A DNA stretch of 64,000 bases from Sphingobium aromaticiconvertens (GCF_037154075.1 NZ_JBANRJ010000001.1:124001-188000), one strand, 5' to 3'. Positions 39,988-48,470 are shown, counted from the first letter of the stretch. Translations and numbers: made by a program. Notes: generated by a model not told the origin, from the sequence alone.

Positions 39988-40853
39988 GCGGCATCCTCTT
40001 TACGCAGGGCGTTGGCCGCCCGTGCTTTTTGATAGTCGCGGCTTTCGACAAGGAAATCGCACAGCGCGAAGGCCGCGTTGACGGCCAGCTTGGCGTGATG
40101 CCGCGCGGGATTGAAACGGCGGGCGTGGCGGTCGCTGCCCTTGTTGGCCATTTCGTAAAGCCCGCCGATCAATGTCTGGAAGCCGCCCACAATCGGCTTC
40201 AGCGGCTCCTCAAGCTTAGCGGGATCAAGGTTCAAGGACGGCTGCAATGCCCTGTAGAGCGCCCTGATGTCGCCTTCGGTTTCCTTGAATGCTGTGCCCG
40301 TTTCCGTGAGCAAGAGCTTCAAAAGGTGCTCAACCAAGGTGTAGGCGTTGGTGATCGCGCCGGAGAAATCGCCGGACTCGATTTTCTGGTTGGCCTTGCG
40401 CACCTGCTCCGTGATGGCCTCGTGGCTGATGGCGACGAGGCTCGTCGGTGCCAAGACATTCTGCCCGAGCGGGCGAACTTCAAAGCCCGGATTGATCCTG
40501 ACCTCTTTGTCCCCTTCCATCCAGCCGTAGTCATCCTTGATGGTAAGCCGGAAACCATCGCGAGAAAGGATTTGATTGAACTGATATGCGACGTCCTCGG
40601 CATTGAAACCATCCTCGCCGATAAAATCAAAGGCGGCGGACACGATCCCCTTCATCGTGTCCGTGCCGTTGAACTTGTCCAGCTTGGCACGCGCGAATTG
40701 AGCGCGGGACGGGAAGCCCTGCCCGTAGAGGTCGCCTTCTCCGAAATCGTTGAAGAAACCGACAAGCTGCGGGCCGGAACGGTAGGGGCTTTTCTGGGAA
40801 TCGCCGGTGATGATCCCGGTCAGATGTTCAAGGGATTTGGCGGTCAACCTCAT
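39984..40853 (-). CDS. Abortive-infection family protein (Abi C-terminal-like domain)
   Basis: 289-residue soluble protein, inserted between hsdS and hsdR. The C-terminal half (about 150-260) has SGAITNAYTLVEHLLKLLL, a long helical stretch and NKGSDRHARRFNPARHHAKLA, resembling the conserved Abi_C domain. The N-terminal half (about 1-120) has DTMKGIVSAAFDFIG and resembles no family I can name. Genes of this type are often found inside type I loci. Its ATG overlaps the hsdS stop and its stop overlaps hsdR, so it is made together with the restriction enzyme. A phage-triggered toxic role is plausible but unproven. Confidence 0.72.
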   Translation of the reverse strand: MRLTAKSLEHLTGIITGDSQKSPYRSGPQLVGFFNDFGEGDLYGQGFPSRAQFARAKLDKFNGTDTMKGIVSAAFDFIGEDGFNAEDVAYQFNQILSRDGFRLTIKDDYGWMEGDKEVRINPGFEVRPLGQNVLAPTSLVAISHEAITEQVRKANQKIESGDFSGAITNAYTLVEHLLKLLLTETGTAFKETEGDIRALYRALQPSLNLDPAKLEEPLKPIVGGFQTLIGGLYEMANKGSDRHARRFNPARHHAKLAVNAAFALCDFLVESRDYQKARAANALRKEDAA

Positions 40854-42148
40854 GCCCGCATGGCCTCCTCGATCCGCTCAAGGCGGCGGTCCGTCTGACC
40901 TTGCTTACCCCAAGTCGTTACGTCGATCTGTCCGGTCACGACAGCGGTGATGAGCGCGGTGCGGAATTCCTCAAGTCGGGCAATCGACTGCTCTGTTTTT
41001 CTCTTCAATCGTCGCTCGAAATCGACCGCTTGCTCAACGGCCTTTTGCAACTCCGATCCGGGAACGGGGATTTTCTCTTTTCCAAGGCGGCGCACGTTCA
41101 GGGGCCGGTTACGACCAGCCGAACCTCTCGATGCTTCGTTGAGAAGGAAATCACCGTAGCTGCTCCGTAGGAGGCCGAGCAAATAGGAGGTGTTAACCCC
41201 GGACTTGCCCCGATAAACGGGGTAACGGTGCGAAACGACGCAGCCTTCTTCCTCGGCGGTGGCGAGGGCGGCTGCACCCTCCCATGCGAACTGGCCGCTA
41301 AGGATAAGGTCGCCAGACTCGACGAAGAAGAACTCGGAATCGCCCATGCCTTCTTCGTCGGCGGCGGGCTTTTTGAAGATACCGCGCCCCCGGTTATAGA
41401 GGCCAAGCCGAACCAGCTCATCGTGCTCGGACAACGTGACGGGGCGCGAAACGCGCTGCGTCAGGTGTTCAAATCGTATGCGTGGAACATTGGCATCGGA
41501 AATTGCTTGGTCCACAAGCGCCTCAATCCGACATGCCACGCTCATCCCGAAGAGGCGCTTCTTCTCGATCAACCGGTTGATACGGGCGGTTTCGCGACCG
41601 AGGAAATCGGCAATGGACATCTGTTCCGATAAAGGAGGCAGAAGCACGAGAACTTGACGAAAATGCTCCCAGTAGAGTCGCTGGCGGAAATCAGCGATAC
41701 CCTTCGACGCCCTGCGCAAGTCTTCGATCCATATTGGAGTGCGCAGCAGATACTCAAAGTATGGAGCATGAAGCTTACGAGTAGGTCGAGCCACTACATA
41801 GGCGGGACTGACAAGCCCGTCTAACTTTGCTACGCCAAGCGCGCCCTGCCAAGCGCGCATCATATTGTAGACGAGATCACCAGGACGAACACGCTTGTAG
41901 GAGTTTTTGTCGTCGATTTGGTTTACAATGCGGTGCCTGTCATCGTCGTTTAGTTCCCGATCCGAAATACCCCAGTTTATTGAAACTGAAAGGACAGGTA
42001 GCCCGTCCTGTCCCATCTCTTGCGACTCTCGAAAAAGGGTCGCTATTCGCAAGACGTCCCAATGAGAAGGAGCTTTGGTCAATGCATCAAAGCCCCTTAC
42101 TTCGGTGTGGGCCAGATCAAATTTGACCATTTGCCGAGGGCGCGTCAC
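40850..42148 (-). CDS. hsdS: Type I restriction specificity subunit S
   Basis: Gives DNA target specificity to the HsdM and HsdR subunits. 432 residues with two target-recognition domains, each followed by a conserved helix: FRQVLVLLPPLSEQMSIADFLGRETARINRLIEKKR in the middle and KIPVPGSELQKAVEQAV plus SIARLEEFRTALITAVVTGQIDV at the end. The TRDs are the variable part, so the recognised sequence cannot be predicted. Its ATG overlaps the hsdM stop by 4 bases. Confidence 0.93.
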   Translation of the reverse strand: MTRPRQMVKFDLAHTEVRGFDALTKAPSHWDVLRIATLFRESQEMGQDGLPVLSVSINWGISDRELNDDDRHRIVNQIDDKNSYKRVRPGDLVYNMMRAWQGALGVAKLDGLVSPAYVVARPTRKLHAPYFEYLLRTPIWIEDLRRASKGIADFRQRLYWEHFRQVLVLLPPLSEQMSIADFLGRETARINRLIEKKRLFGMSVACRIEALVDQAISDANVPRIRFEHLTQRVSRPVTLSEHDELVRLGLYNRGRGIFKKPAADEEGMGDSEFFFVESGDLILSGQFAWEGAAALATAEEEGCVVSHRYPVYRGKSGVNTSYLLGLLRSSYGDFLLNEASRGSAGRNRPLNVRRLGKEKIPVPGSELQKAVEQAVDFERRLKRKTEQSIARLEEFRTALITAVVTGQIDVTTWGKQGQTDRRLERIEEAMRA

Positions 42149-44169
42149 GCCGCCACCTCTTGCAAAAGTCCCGCGATCTCCGCCTCCAACGCCTTCAGCT
42201 CTGCGTCGATCTCGCCCAGCGGGCGCGGCGGGGTATACCGGTAGAAATAGCGGTTGAAGTTGATCTCGTAGCCGACGCGGCCAATTTCGCGATCGCGGGC
42301 GTCACGGTAGAATTCGTCCACCCAGGCATCGGGAGCGAAGGGCGCCACCTCGCGAGTCACATACTCGCGCCAATCCTCTTTCAGCGGCACAAGCTCGTGG
42401 TCGCGCAAGTCGGTATCTGGTTGGGGATTGCCGTCCTTGTCGGTGCAGATGTCAGCTTCCTCGTCACGCTCGGACAGTGCCGTAAGGATCGCCTTCTTGA
42501 CCGGCCCGGCGATCTTCACGCCCTCGGCTTTGAGCGCCTTGGCCAGTGCCTTCTCGAAGGCGTTGCGGTTGGTGAAGAGCGCGTCGCCCATCGCCAGTAA
42601 GGCGACCTCGATCTCTTCCCGCTCCTCTTCAGGCAGGCGCGCATACACCTTCTCATCGGCAAGGCGAGCGATGCGTTCCTGACTCGCCTGAAAATTCAGG
42701 CGCAACGGACGTTCGACGCGGATTTCCCGATAACCGAAGTCGGTAACGTCGAAAATCTTGGCGACATCGCCTTCGCCGCTACCGCCATTCAGGAAGCCCT
42801 CGTAGATGTGCACGATGTCGGCGCGTCCCTTTTCGGAAATTTCCCGCCGCTTGGAACCAAGCGACTTGCGCATGGAGCGCCAGAACCGCTCGCCGCTGGC
42901 GTTGATCAACTGCACCTTACCCCGGCGATTGGCGGGTTTGCGGTTGGTCAGCAACCACACATAGGTCTGGATGCCGGTGTTATAGAACAGGTCGGTCGGC
43001 AGGGCGACAATCGCTTCGACCCAATCATTCTCGAACATCCATCGGCGGATTTCGCTTTCACCGGACCCGGCTCCGCCCGTGAACAGGGGCGAGCCGTTCA
43101 TGACGATGCCGATGCGCGAGCCGATTTCATCATCACGCATTTTCGAGATCATGTGTTGCAGGAAAAGAAGCTGGCCATCGGAGATGCGCGGTGTCCCCGC
43201 GCCGAAACGGCCATCGAAGCCCAAGCTGTCGGCTTCGCCCTTGATCGCGTCTTGATACTTTTTCCAGTCCACACCGTAGGGCGGGTTGGACAGCATGTAG
43301 TGGAATCGCTTGTCCTTGTGGGCGTCCTGCGTGAGCGTGTTGCCGAAGGCGATCTGCTCGGGATCGTGGCCCGTCACGAGCATGTCGGATTTGCAGATGC
43401 CGAAGGATTCGCCGTTCAATTCCTGCCCGAACAATTCGACGCGGATTGAGGGGTTGAACTCCTGCAAGGCGGCTTCGGTGAGCGCGAGCATACCGCCCGT
43501 GCCGCAAGCCGGATCATACACCTGTCGGATAATGCCGCGCCCGGTCAGCTTGGTGTCGTCGTTGGCGATCAGCAAATCAACGATCAGGCGGATCACTTCG
43601 CGCGGGGTGAAGTGCTCACCCGCCGTCTCGTTGGAGATTTCCGAGAAGCGGCGGATCAGTTCCTCGAAGAGATAGCCCATCTCGATATTGCTGACGACAT
43701 CGGGGTGCAGGTCGATCTCGGTGAAACGCTCAAAGACGTTCCAGAGGATGCCGCCCTCCTTGAGCCGCTTGAGTTGGTCGGTGAACAGGAACTTGTCGAG
43801 GAAGATGTCGCGGACATTGGCCGAAAACTTGGTGATATAATCGACCAAGTTGGCGTGAAGCTGGCCGGGGTCTTGGCCCTTGAGGGTGGCCAGCGTGAAG
43901 CGGGACAGGTTGTAAACCTTCACATTGCCGCCCGCCGCGCCGAACAGGATCATATCCTGTGTGGCCTCGTCCACACCATCAGGCAAAGTTTCTGCAGCCT
44001 TGAGCACGGCCTCCTTCGAGCCTTCAAGAATGCAATCGAGGCGACGGAGAACTACGAATGGTAGAATAACCTTACCATATTCTGATTGCTTAAAGTCCCC
44101 TCGCAAAATTTCTGCGATTGACCAAGCAAAGCTGCTGAGCCGCTGAACGGCAGCATTATCATACGGCAT
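42145..44169 (-). CDS. hsdM: Type I DNA methyltransferase subunit M
   Basis: Adenine-N6 methyltransferase. 674 residues: N-terminal helical domain (RLSSFAWSIAEILRGDFKQSEYG), SAM motif I YDPACGTGGML (about 217-227), catalytic motif IV LSNPPYGVDW (about 292-301), C-terminal helices that bind HsdS. It is the first gene of the restriction operon, so methylation would be made before cleavage. Its start overlaps the last 11 bases of an antitoxin-type gene. Confidence 0.95.
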   Translation of the reverse strand: MPYDNAAVQRLSSFAWSIAEILRGDFKQSEYGKVILPFVVLRRLDCILEGSKEAVLKAAETLPDGVDEATQDMILFGAAGGNVKVYNLSRFTLATLKGQDPGQLHANLVDYITKFSANVRDIFLDKFLFTDQLKRLKEGGILWNVFERFTEIDLHPDVVSNIEMGYLFEELIRRFSEISNETAGEHFTPREVIRLIVDLLIANDDTKLTGRGIIRQVYDPACGTGGMLALTEAALQEFNPSIRVELFGQELNGESFGICKSDMLVTGHDPEQIAFGNTLTQDAHKDKRFHYMLSNPPYGVDWKKYQDAIKGEADSLGFDGRFGAGTPRISDGQLLFLQHMISKMRDDEIGSRIGIVMNGSPLFTGGAGSGESEIRRWMFENDWVEAIVALPTDLFYNTGIQTYVWLLTNRKPANRRGKVQLINASGERFWRSMRKSLGSKRREISEKGRADIVHIYEGFLNGGSGEGDVAKIFDVTDFGYREIRVERPLRLNFQASQERIARLADEKVYARLPEEEREEIEVALLAMGDALFTNRNAFEKALAKALKAEGVKIAGPVKKAILTALSERDEEADICTDKDGNPQPDTDLRDHELVPLKEDWREYVTREVAPFAPDAWVDEFYRDARDREIGRVGYEINFNRYFYRYTPPRPLGEIDAELKALEAEIAGLLQEVAA

Positions 44170-44362
44170 TGTTATTCCCCGGTTTCGTACTGGCCGACTG
44201 CCGATGAGGTACAGACTCCTCCGACAGACGATTATATTCTTCGATGCTGAGAACCACGACTACCGCGCGATTGTGCTTCTCAATCACAACGGGTTCGTGA
44301 CGGGCAAGATCAATGAGATGACCGAAGCCGTTTTTCGCTTCGGCAGCCGATAGTCGCTTCAT
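44159..44362 (-). CDS. Phd/YefM-type antitoxin upstream of hsdM
   Basis: 67 residues from the ATG at 44362, preceded by AGGGGGCAGGG. The N-terminal DNA-binding fold is clear: MKRLSAAEAKNGFGHLIDL, then PVVIEKHNRAVVVVLSIEEYN. The C-terminus (EESVPHRQSASTKPGNNNAV) is short and no toxin gene is next to it; instead the frame runs 11 bases into hsdM. It may therefore act as a repressor of the restriction operon, like a control protein, rather than as a classical antitoxin. An upstream ATG (44380) is less likely. Confidence 0.78.
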   Translation of the reverse strand: MKRLSAAEAKNGFGHLIDLARHEPVVIEKHNRAVVVVLSIEEYNRLSEESVPHRQSASTKPGNNNAV

Positions 44363-44376
44363 GATCCCTGCCCCCT

Positions 44377-44416
44377 CCATTGGCAATATGTCCAAATTAG
44401 CCAATTTTGGCAATGG
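44377..44416 (-). promoter_or_regulatory. Repeats ahead of the Phd-like gene (operator candidate)
   Basis: CCATTG (44377-44382) and CAATGG (44411-44416) form inverted ends, and TTGGCAAT occurs twice as a direct repeat (44380-44387, 44407-44414; 27 bases apart). It sits 15-55 bases ahead of the gene start, in AT-rich DNA. This is a likely binding site for the Phd-like protein. Confidence 0.5.
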
Positions 44417-44496
44417 AATAATCGTCAGACAGAATGTGCCAAATCGCTAAGGGTGATGGGGCGATTCCTCGATTACCGCCCACTGCTGTCCGCGTA

Positions 44497-44731
44497 GGTT
44501 CCTAATAACACGAATCTGACGCGGGTTCCTGAACACACGAACGACGCAGGGCTGGCCGTATCGGAAACGCGAACCGGCACGAAGCCCGGTGTGTGAAAAC
44601 ACGAACGCCGGGTTCCTAAGGTCAAGATACAGAGCCTTCCCCCACGTTTTGCCCGTTCTGGGCTTCAGTTATCGCAGGCAGATTCGTGGTTTCACACACC
44701 GGCCCGGACCCTTGGTAACTGAAAGCACGAA
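44497..44731. repeat. Cluster of five 18-nt iteron-like repeats
   Basis: Five units around the consensus GGTTCCTGAAAACACGAA occur at 44497-44514, 44524-44541, 44588-44605, 44683-44700 (inverted) and 44714-44731. Units 3 and 4 form a 20-bp inverted repeat with one mismatch. The 3' half (ACACGAA/GCACGAA) is shared with the iterons at 51128-51203 near the rep gene. The 44414-44750 region has no convincing gene. It may be a second initiator-binding region or a remnant of an origin. Confidence 0.7.
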
Positions 44732-44750
44732 TTCCGCCGGGCTTTCTCCA

Positions 44751-46493
44751 TCACAATTCCAGTCCCGCGCTCCGGCCCTTCCGCACCTTTCTAGGCCGCT
44801 CTGGCGTTCTTTCCTTTGGCGTCAGCCCCCTCGGCGCGCTCTGCGCCCTGCTGACACCCCTACTGGCTGCTCCCGTTTGCCTGATCGCCTCAAGCAGCGG
44901 ATCGGAAAAGGTGGTGCGGATGCCATGAACGCCTGCGAGCTGGGCCACGTCGCGCCGGAATTCTTCGCTCCCTCGCACGTCCAGCGTCTGCCCATCGAAC
45001 CTGTCAGCGGCCAATGCCAGGGCGACGAACGCCGCGCCGATTGTTGCTCCGCTCGCCTGCACATGGCTGGCCCGGTCCACGACAAGGCCACCGTCCGCCG
45101 TCCGGTAGGACATAGCGCCGTTCTTGCTAGCGACGGCCTTTAAGCTGTCGAGAATGATGATCTTAGCCCTGTCGGCCCGCTCGGCGGTCAGAAGGTCACC
45201 ACGCACCTTTTCGGCGCGTTCGGCTCTCGACCGCAAAACGCCCAACGCCTCGACGTCGCCAACCTCGGCACGGGCAGCGAGCCAATCACTCCAGATAGGC
45301 AAGGTCGTGGCCCCGATTAATGCCTTCCGCTTCGCTGCTGCTATGCTGGCGATCTCGGCCCGCCGGGCATTCGCCTGTGTCGATATGGTCGCGCCTATCG
45401 TGCGCCGGGCAAGGCCACGGGCGGCGACCCTCGCAATTGCCCGCTGGGCTGCACACCAATGGAGCAGCGCGCGCCGCCGCTCGTCGCTCTCGCTCCGGAT
45501 CGCAGCTAAGCCGCCCCTACGGGTAGCGATGGCGGCCTGACGCTCCCGCTGATACTCAGTGAACAGATTTACGCTCGACGGGTGCCGGTGCCGTGGTCCC
45601 GGCGTGTAGCCCTGCCGCGCTGACCGGGACTGGCTTTGATCGGCCTCGTACAGCCCCAGCCGGTCGGTCAGCGCCTTGGCCGATAGATCGCGGCCCGCAT
45701 CGCTGGCCTTGCACCAAACCCCTTGCCGGGCATCACCGATAACAAAACCTGCGCCACGCGGTTTGATCTGCAAACCATGCTCGGACATCGCTGTATGAAG
45801 CTCCTGCCAACTGGCCGCCGCCCGTATCGCCGGGGCCACGGTGCGCGTGATATGGCTCGCAAGGCTTTCGACGCCTGCATGGGCCTCCATGTCACCGATC
45901 CGATCAACGCGGCTCCGATCTGACCGGGCATAGGCTTTCCCCTCGGTTAGTCCGTGATTGGTGTGGGCGAGTCCGTGCTTGATTTCTAGGCGCTCGCACG
46001 CCTCCATAAGCCGCTGCTTGTCATAAAATGGCTCGATGTTTTGCAGGCCGGTCGGGTGAACCTTGCTGATGGCGACATGGACATGCAAATGATCCGTGTC
46101 CTGATGCACCGCGCTAATGCGATGATGGTCGGCAAAACCGATGGCCGCGCAAAGCTCGTCCTCGATGGCGTGCAGCACCTCTAGCGGCGGCTGTTCTCCC
46201 GGCGGGAAACTGAAAACGAGGTGATAGGTCTTGTTGGCCTTGCTGCGCGTATTGGCCGCCTGCATGGCCTCAATGATCGTCGTGGCCTGCGCCGGGTCAT
46301 CGGTTCCGCAATTCGTGACGCGGTAGGTGGCGACCTTCTCGCCCTGCGTCGTCGTCTTTTTGGTGTCGAGAATATAGTCGGCGGTGCGCGCCCAGCTTTC
46401 CGGTTCGATCCCCCCTTGCGCCGCCACCATGTAACGGACAAGCCGCGCCGGACTGGACGTGCCTTTGGTCCGGGCAATGCGCTTGGCGATCAT
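44751..46493 (-). CDS. MOB-P-type relaxase (TraI/MobA family)
   Basis: Nicks oriT and pilots the strand during transfer. 580 residues from the ATG at 46493, coupled to mobC by an ATGA overlap. The N-terminal relaxase domain has a candidate nucleophile Tyr in ARLVRYMV (about 21) and the metal-binding motif HQDTDHLHVHVA (about 129-140). The middle part has EYQRERQAAIATRRGG and long helices, then a C-terminal domain with AVASKNGAMSYRTADGG, as in large relaxases of this group. The last 40 residues are Arg/Pro-rich. The longer frame upstream is mobC in another frame. Confidence 0.9.
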   Translation of the reverse strand: MIAKRIARTKGTSSPARLVRYMVAAQGGIEPESWARTADYILDTKKTTTQGEKVATYRVTNCGTDDPAQATTIIEAMQAANTRSKANKTYHLVFSFPPGEQPPLEVLHAIEDELCAAIGFADHHRISAVHQDTDHLHVHVAISKVHPTGLQNIEPFYDKQRLMEACERLEIKHGLAHTNHGLTEGKAYARSDRSRVDRIGDMEAHAGVESLASHITRTVAPAIRAAASWQELHTAMSEHGLQIKPRGAGFVIGDARQGVWCKASDAGRDLSAKALTDRLGLYEADQSQSRSARQGYTPGPRHRHPSSVNLFTEYQRERQAAIATRRGGLAAIRSESDERRRALLHWCAAQRAIARVAARGLARRTIGATISTQANARRAEIASIAAAKRKALIGATTLPIWSDWLAARAEVGDVEALGVLRSRAERAEKVRGDLLTAERADRAKIIILDSLKAVASKNGAMSYRTADGGLVVDRASHVQASGATIGAAFVALALAADRFDGQTLDVRGSEEFRRDVAQLAGVHGIRTTFSDPLLEAIRQTGAASRGVSRAQSAPRGLTPKERTPERPRKVRKGRSAGLEL

Positions 46494-46849
46494 TTGAGCG
46501 CCCGTCGCATGGTGGCCGATAGCTCGGTTTGAAGCTCCCGAAATTCGTTCATCATTTTTTCGACCTCGGCGGGCTTCGCACCAAACCCGCGCCAATCGGC
46601 TAACCACAATTTCAGCAGACCAGCGACCCGGCCCAAATCGCCATTAACCCGCCCAAGGTCAGCAACGGCTTTTAGGTCATAGACGGACCGGACCGGATGA
46701 TTGAGGCCCGCCGCCCGCAAATAGGCGGACTGTGACATGCCCGTCTGCGTGGCGCGGGCGGCGATCTCGGCGCGCTCCTCGTCCGTCGCCCACACCTTTA
46801 CCGGCGTTCCGCGTGGCCGGGTATTTTCCTTTTTGGTGCTGTCACTCAT
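46490..46849 (-). CDS. mobC: Relaxosome accessory protein MobC (TraJ-like)
   Basis: 119-residue ribbon-helix-helix protein that would bind oriT and help the relaxase melt it. PVKVWATDEERAEIAARAT is the DNA-binding start; LNHPVRSVYDLKAVADLGRVNGDLGRVAGLLKLWL is the MobC family core. The ATG at 46849 has GGAGG about 9 bases upstream. It directly precedes the relaxase and follows the oriT candidate. Confidence 0.88.
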   Translation of the reverse strand: MSDSTKKENTRPRGTPVKVWATDEERAEIAARATQTGMSQSAYLRAAGLNHPVRSVYDLKAVADLGRVNGDLGRVAGLLKLWLADWRGFGAKPAEVEKMMNEFRELQTELSATMRRALK

Positions 46850-46941
46850 GCGCCGTGCGCCTCCTTCCGGTTCCGTCGCGGCGGCGACCGTGAGCCTCGC
46901 AGAGCAAGATTCCGTCGAGCCGCAGGCGAGTAAGAGACTGC

Positions 46942-46991
46942 ATTGTGGGTCCGCGTGACTTCGCCGCGTGGGCCTACAATGCACATCTTGC
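46942..46991 (+). other. oriT candidate (IncP-like inverted repeat plus nic-like site)
   Basis: An imperfect inverted repeat (arms 46942-46957 and 46965-46980; 12 of 16 positions match, and the four mismatches are all transitions at every third base) is followed 3 bases later by CATCTTGC (46984-46991). In IncP-type origins a TraJ-binding repeat likewise precedes a nick site of the YATCYTG|Y type. Its place just upstream of mobC-relaxase fits. The nick position is inferred. Confidence 0.6.
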
Positions 46992-47102
46992 CGTCTGCAT
47001 GAATGCAATTCTATGCGAAGGTCTGCAATTTAAGCAATAGAGAAGTTGATTTTCAAACTTATGCGGAGTTTTGCAGAGTTTTGCATTATGTATCGCGTAT
47101 GT

Positions 47103-47140
47103 TCGCGCATAATCGTATATCCTCGCGCATGATCGCGCAT
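47103..47140. repeat. Three TCGCGCAT repeats in the oriT-side spacer
   Basis: TCGCGCAT occurs at 47103-47110, 47123-47130 and 47133-47140, followed by A/G-A-T or GGAT. They sit in AT-rich DNA between oriT and the transfer-gene start and could be protein-binding sites. Confidence 0.45.
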
Positions 47141-47151
47141 GGATATATATT

Positions 47152-47190
47152 TATAGTCTCCAGACTATATTTTGGATTGTGCAATCCAAA
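47152..47190. promoter_or_regulatory. Two adjacent palindromes upstream of the traC/traD-like gene
   Basis: TATAGTCT-CC-AGACTATA (47152-47169, 8-bp perfect arms) and TTTGGATTG-TG-CAATCCAAA (47171-47190, 9-bp perfect arms) lie one base apart, about 87 bases before the next gene. They look like twin operators controlling the transfer operon. Confidence 0.55.
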
Positions 47191-47276
47191 GCGTGAATGG
47201 TCTAATTCTATTCTTGCAAAAACTACCTAATCACCAATACCTTAAACCTCTGATGCATCAAAATGAGGATTAGGGA

Positions 47277-47492
47277 ATGGCACGGAAAAACCTCAACGAC
47301 CGACGAGCGGCAGCGCGGCGGGAGCTTGAGGAAGCCCAAGCGAAATTCGCCAAGCTGCAAAATGAGGCGGCAGCGCGAATTGGCAAATTGGCCGTCAGGA
47401 CAGGTCTGACTGATCTCGATCTATCCGATGACGAAATCAAATCAACATTCGAGGGAATAGTCGCCCGCAAGGAACAGGAGAATATCTTATGA
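47277..47492 (+). CDS. TraC/TraD-like small conjugal transfer protein
   Basis: 71-residue, highly charged protein. The pattern of a basic N-terminal helix (MARKNLNDRRAAARRELEEA) followed by ARIGKLAVRTGLTDLDLSDDEI resembles the small TraC/TraD proteins of Agrobacterium and sphingomonad plasmids, whose role is accessory in DNA processing. GAGGATTAGGGA precedes the ATG. It starts an operon leading to trbL. Confidence 0.7.
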   Translation: MARKNLNDRRAAARRELEEAQAKFAKLQNEAAARIGKLAVRTGLTDLDLSDDEIKSTFEGIVARKEQENIL

Positions 47493-47692
47493 AAGTCAAA
47501 CGCCGAATATCGGAACTAAGGCAATCCATTGTCGCCGTTCAGAGCGAATTGGGCAAAGGTCATATTACTGATGCCCAAGCCCTTGCCGCCGAGATTGACC
47601 GCGCGCTTGAGGAATGGAGCTTCGATCTGATGCGCATCCCACCCGATGAGCGGCAAAGCTACCGCTCACCAAACGCATATTATCACCACTGA
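47489..47692 (+). CDS. Hypothetical protein in the transfer operon
   Basis: 67 residues; ATGA overlap with the preceding gene shows translational coupling. Mostly helical, with ISELRQSIVAVQSELGKGHITDAQALAAEIDRALEEW and a Tyr/His-rich end (SPNAYYHH). I recognise no family. Position suggests a mobilization accessory. Confidence 0.6.
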   Translation: MKVKRRISELRQSIVAVQSELGKGHITDAQALAAEIDRALEEWSFDLMRIPPDERQSYRSPNAYYHH

Positions 47693-47715
47693 TTTTCAGA
47701 GCCGGAGATATTATT

Positions 47716-48468
47716 GTGACCAAGACATTGCGCTATCCGCTTTTCGCTACCGCGCTGGCCCTTTCGGTCGGCGGCGCTCTGCACACGTCGCCCGCATTGG
47801 CGCTGACGATCTATTGCACCAACTGCTCTACGACCTTCCAACAAGCCATCCAGACGGCCAAGGAAATTGAAACGGCGCTTAGCACTGCTGCCACGCTACA
47901 GAACCAAATCCAGCAATATAACGACATGCTCAAGCAGGGCATTTCCCTGCCATCGAGCATGTTCAACCGCATGACCGGCGATCTGCAACAACTTCAATCC
48001 CTGTATCAGCAGAGCAAGGCGCTGTCGGGCGGATTGACCGATTTCGATACGCGGTTCCGCAACCAATTCAGGGACTACGGCAGCTATTTGGCGCAGAGCG
48101 GCAAAAGCTCGTCCTACATGGCCGACAATTACCGGCGGTGGAATGAACAGGGGTTCGACTCCATGCGCGTTGCGATGCGCTCGGCAGGCATGAACGTGTC
48201 GTCAATCGCGGACGAAGATGCGGTTATGGCGCAACTGGTCCAGCGCTCGCAGACGGCACAAGGCCGTATGCAGGCGATTCAGGCAGGCAACGAAATTGCA
48301 GCCCAGCAGGTCCAGCAGATGCAGAAGCTGCGTCAGCTTATGAACGCGCAAATTCAGTCGCAAAGCCAGTGGTATGCGCAGCAGCTCGAACGCCAAACGG
48401 TCGATGATGCCGGTCGTCAACAATTCTACTCGGTGAAGTCCCGCCGAGGTGGCTCCAAGGAGTTCTAA
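47716..48468 (+). CDS. trbJ: TrbJ (VirB5-like) conjugative transfer protein
   Basis: 250 residues; signal peptide MTKTLRYPLFATALALSVGGALHTSPALA, then a helical periplasmic protein. The CTNCSTTFQQAIQTAKEIETALSTAATLQNQIQQYNDML segment is typical of P-type TrbJ. It is a minor pilus or tip component in complete systems. GTG start at 47716 with GGAGA upstream. The C-terminus SRRGGSKEF nearly repeats that of the next small gene. Confidence 0.88.
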   Translation: MTKTLRYPLFATALALSVGGALHTSPALALTIYCTNCSTTFQQAIQTAKEIETALSTAATLQNQIQQYNDMLKQGISLPSSMFNRMTGDLQQLQSLYQQSKALSGGLTDFDTRFRNQFRDYGSYLAQSGKSSSYMADNYRRWNEQGFDSMRVAMRSAGMNVSSIADEDAVMAQLVQRSQTAQGRMQAIQAGNEIAAQQVQQMQKLRQLMNAQIQSQSQWYAQQLERQTVDDAGRQQFYSVKSRRGGSKEF

Positions 48469-48470
48469 TC

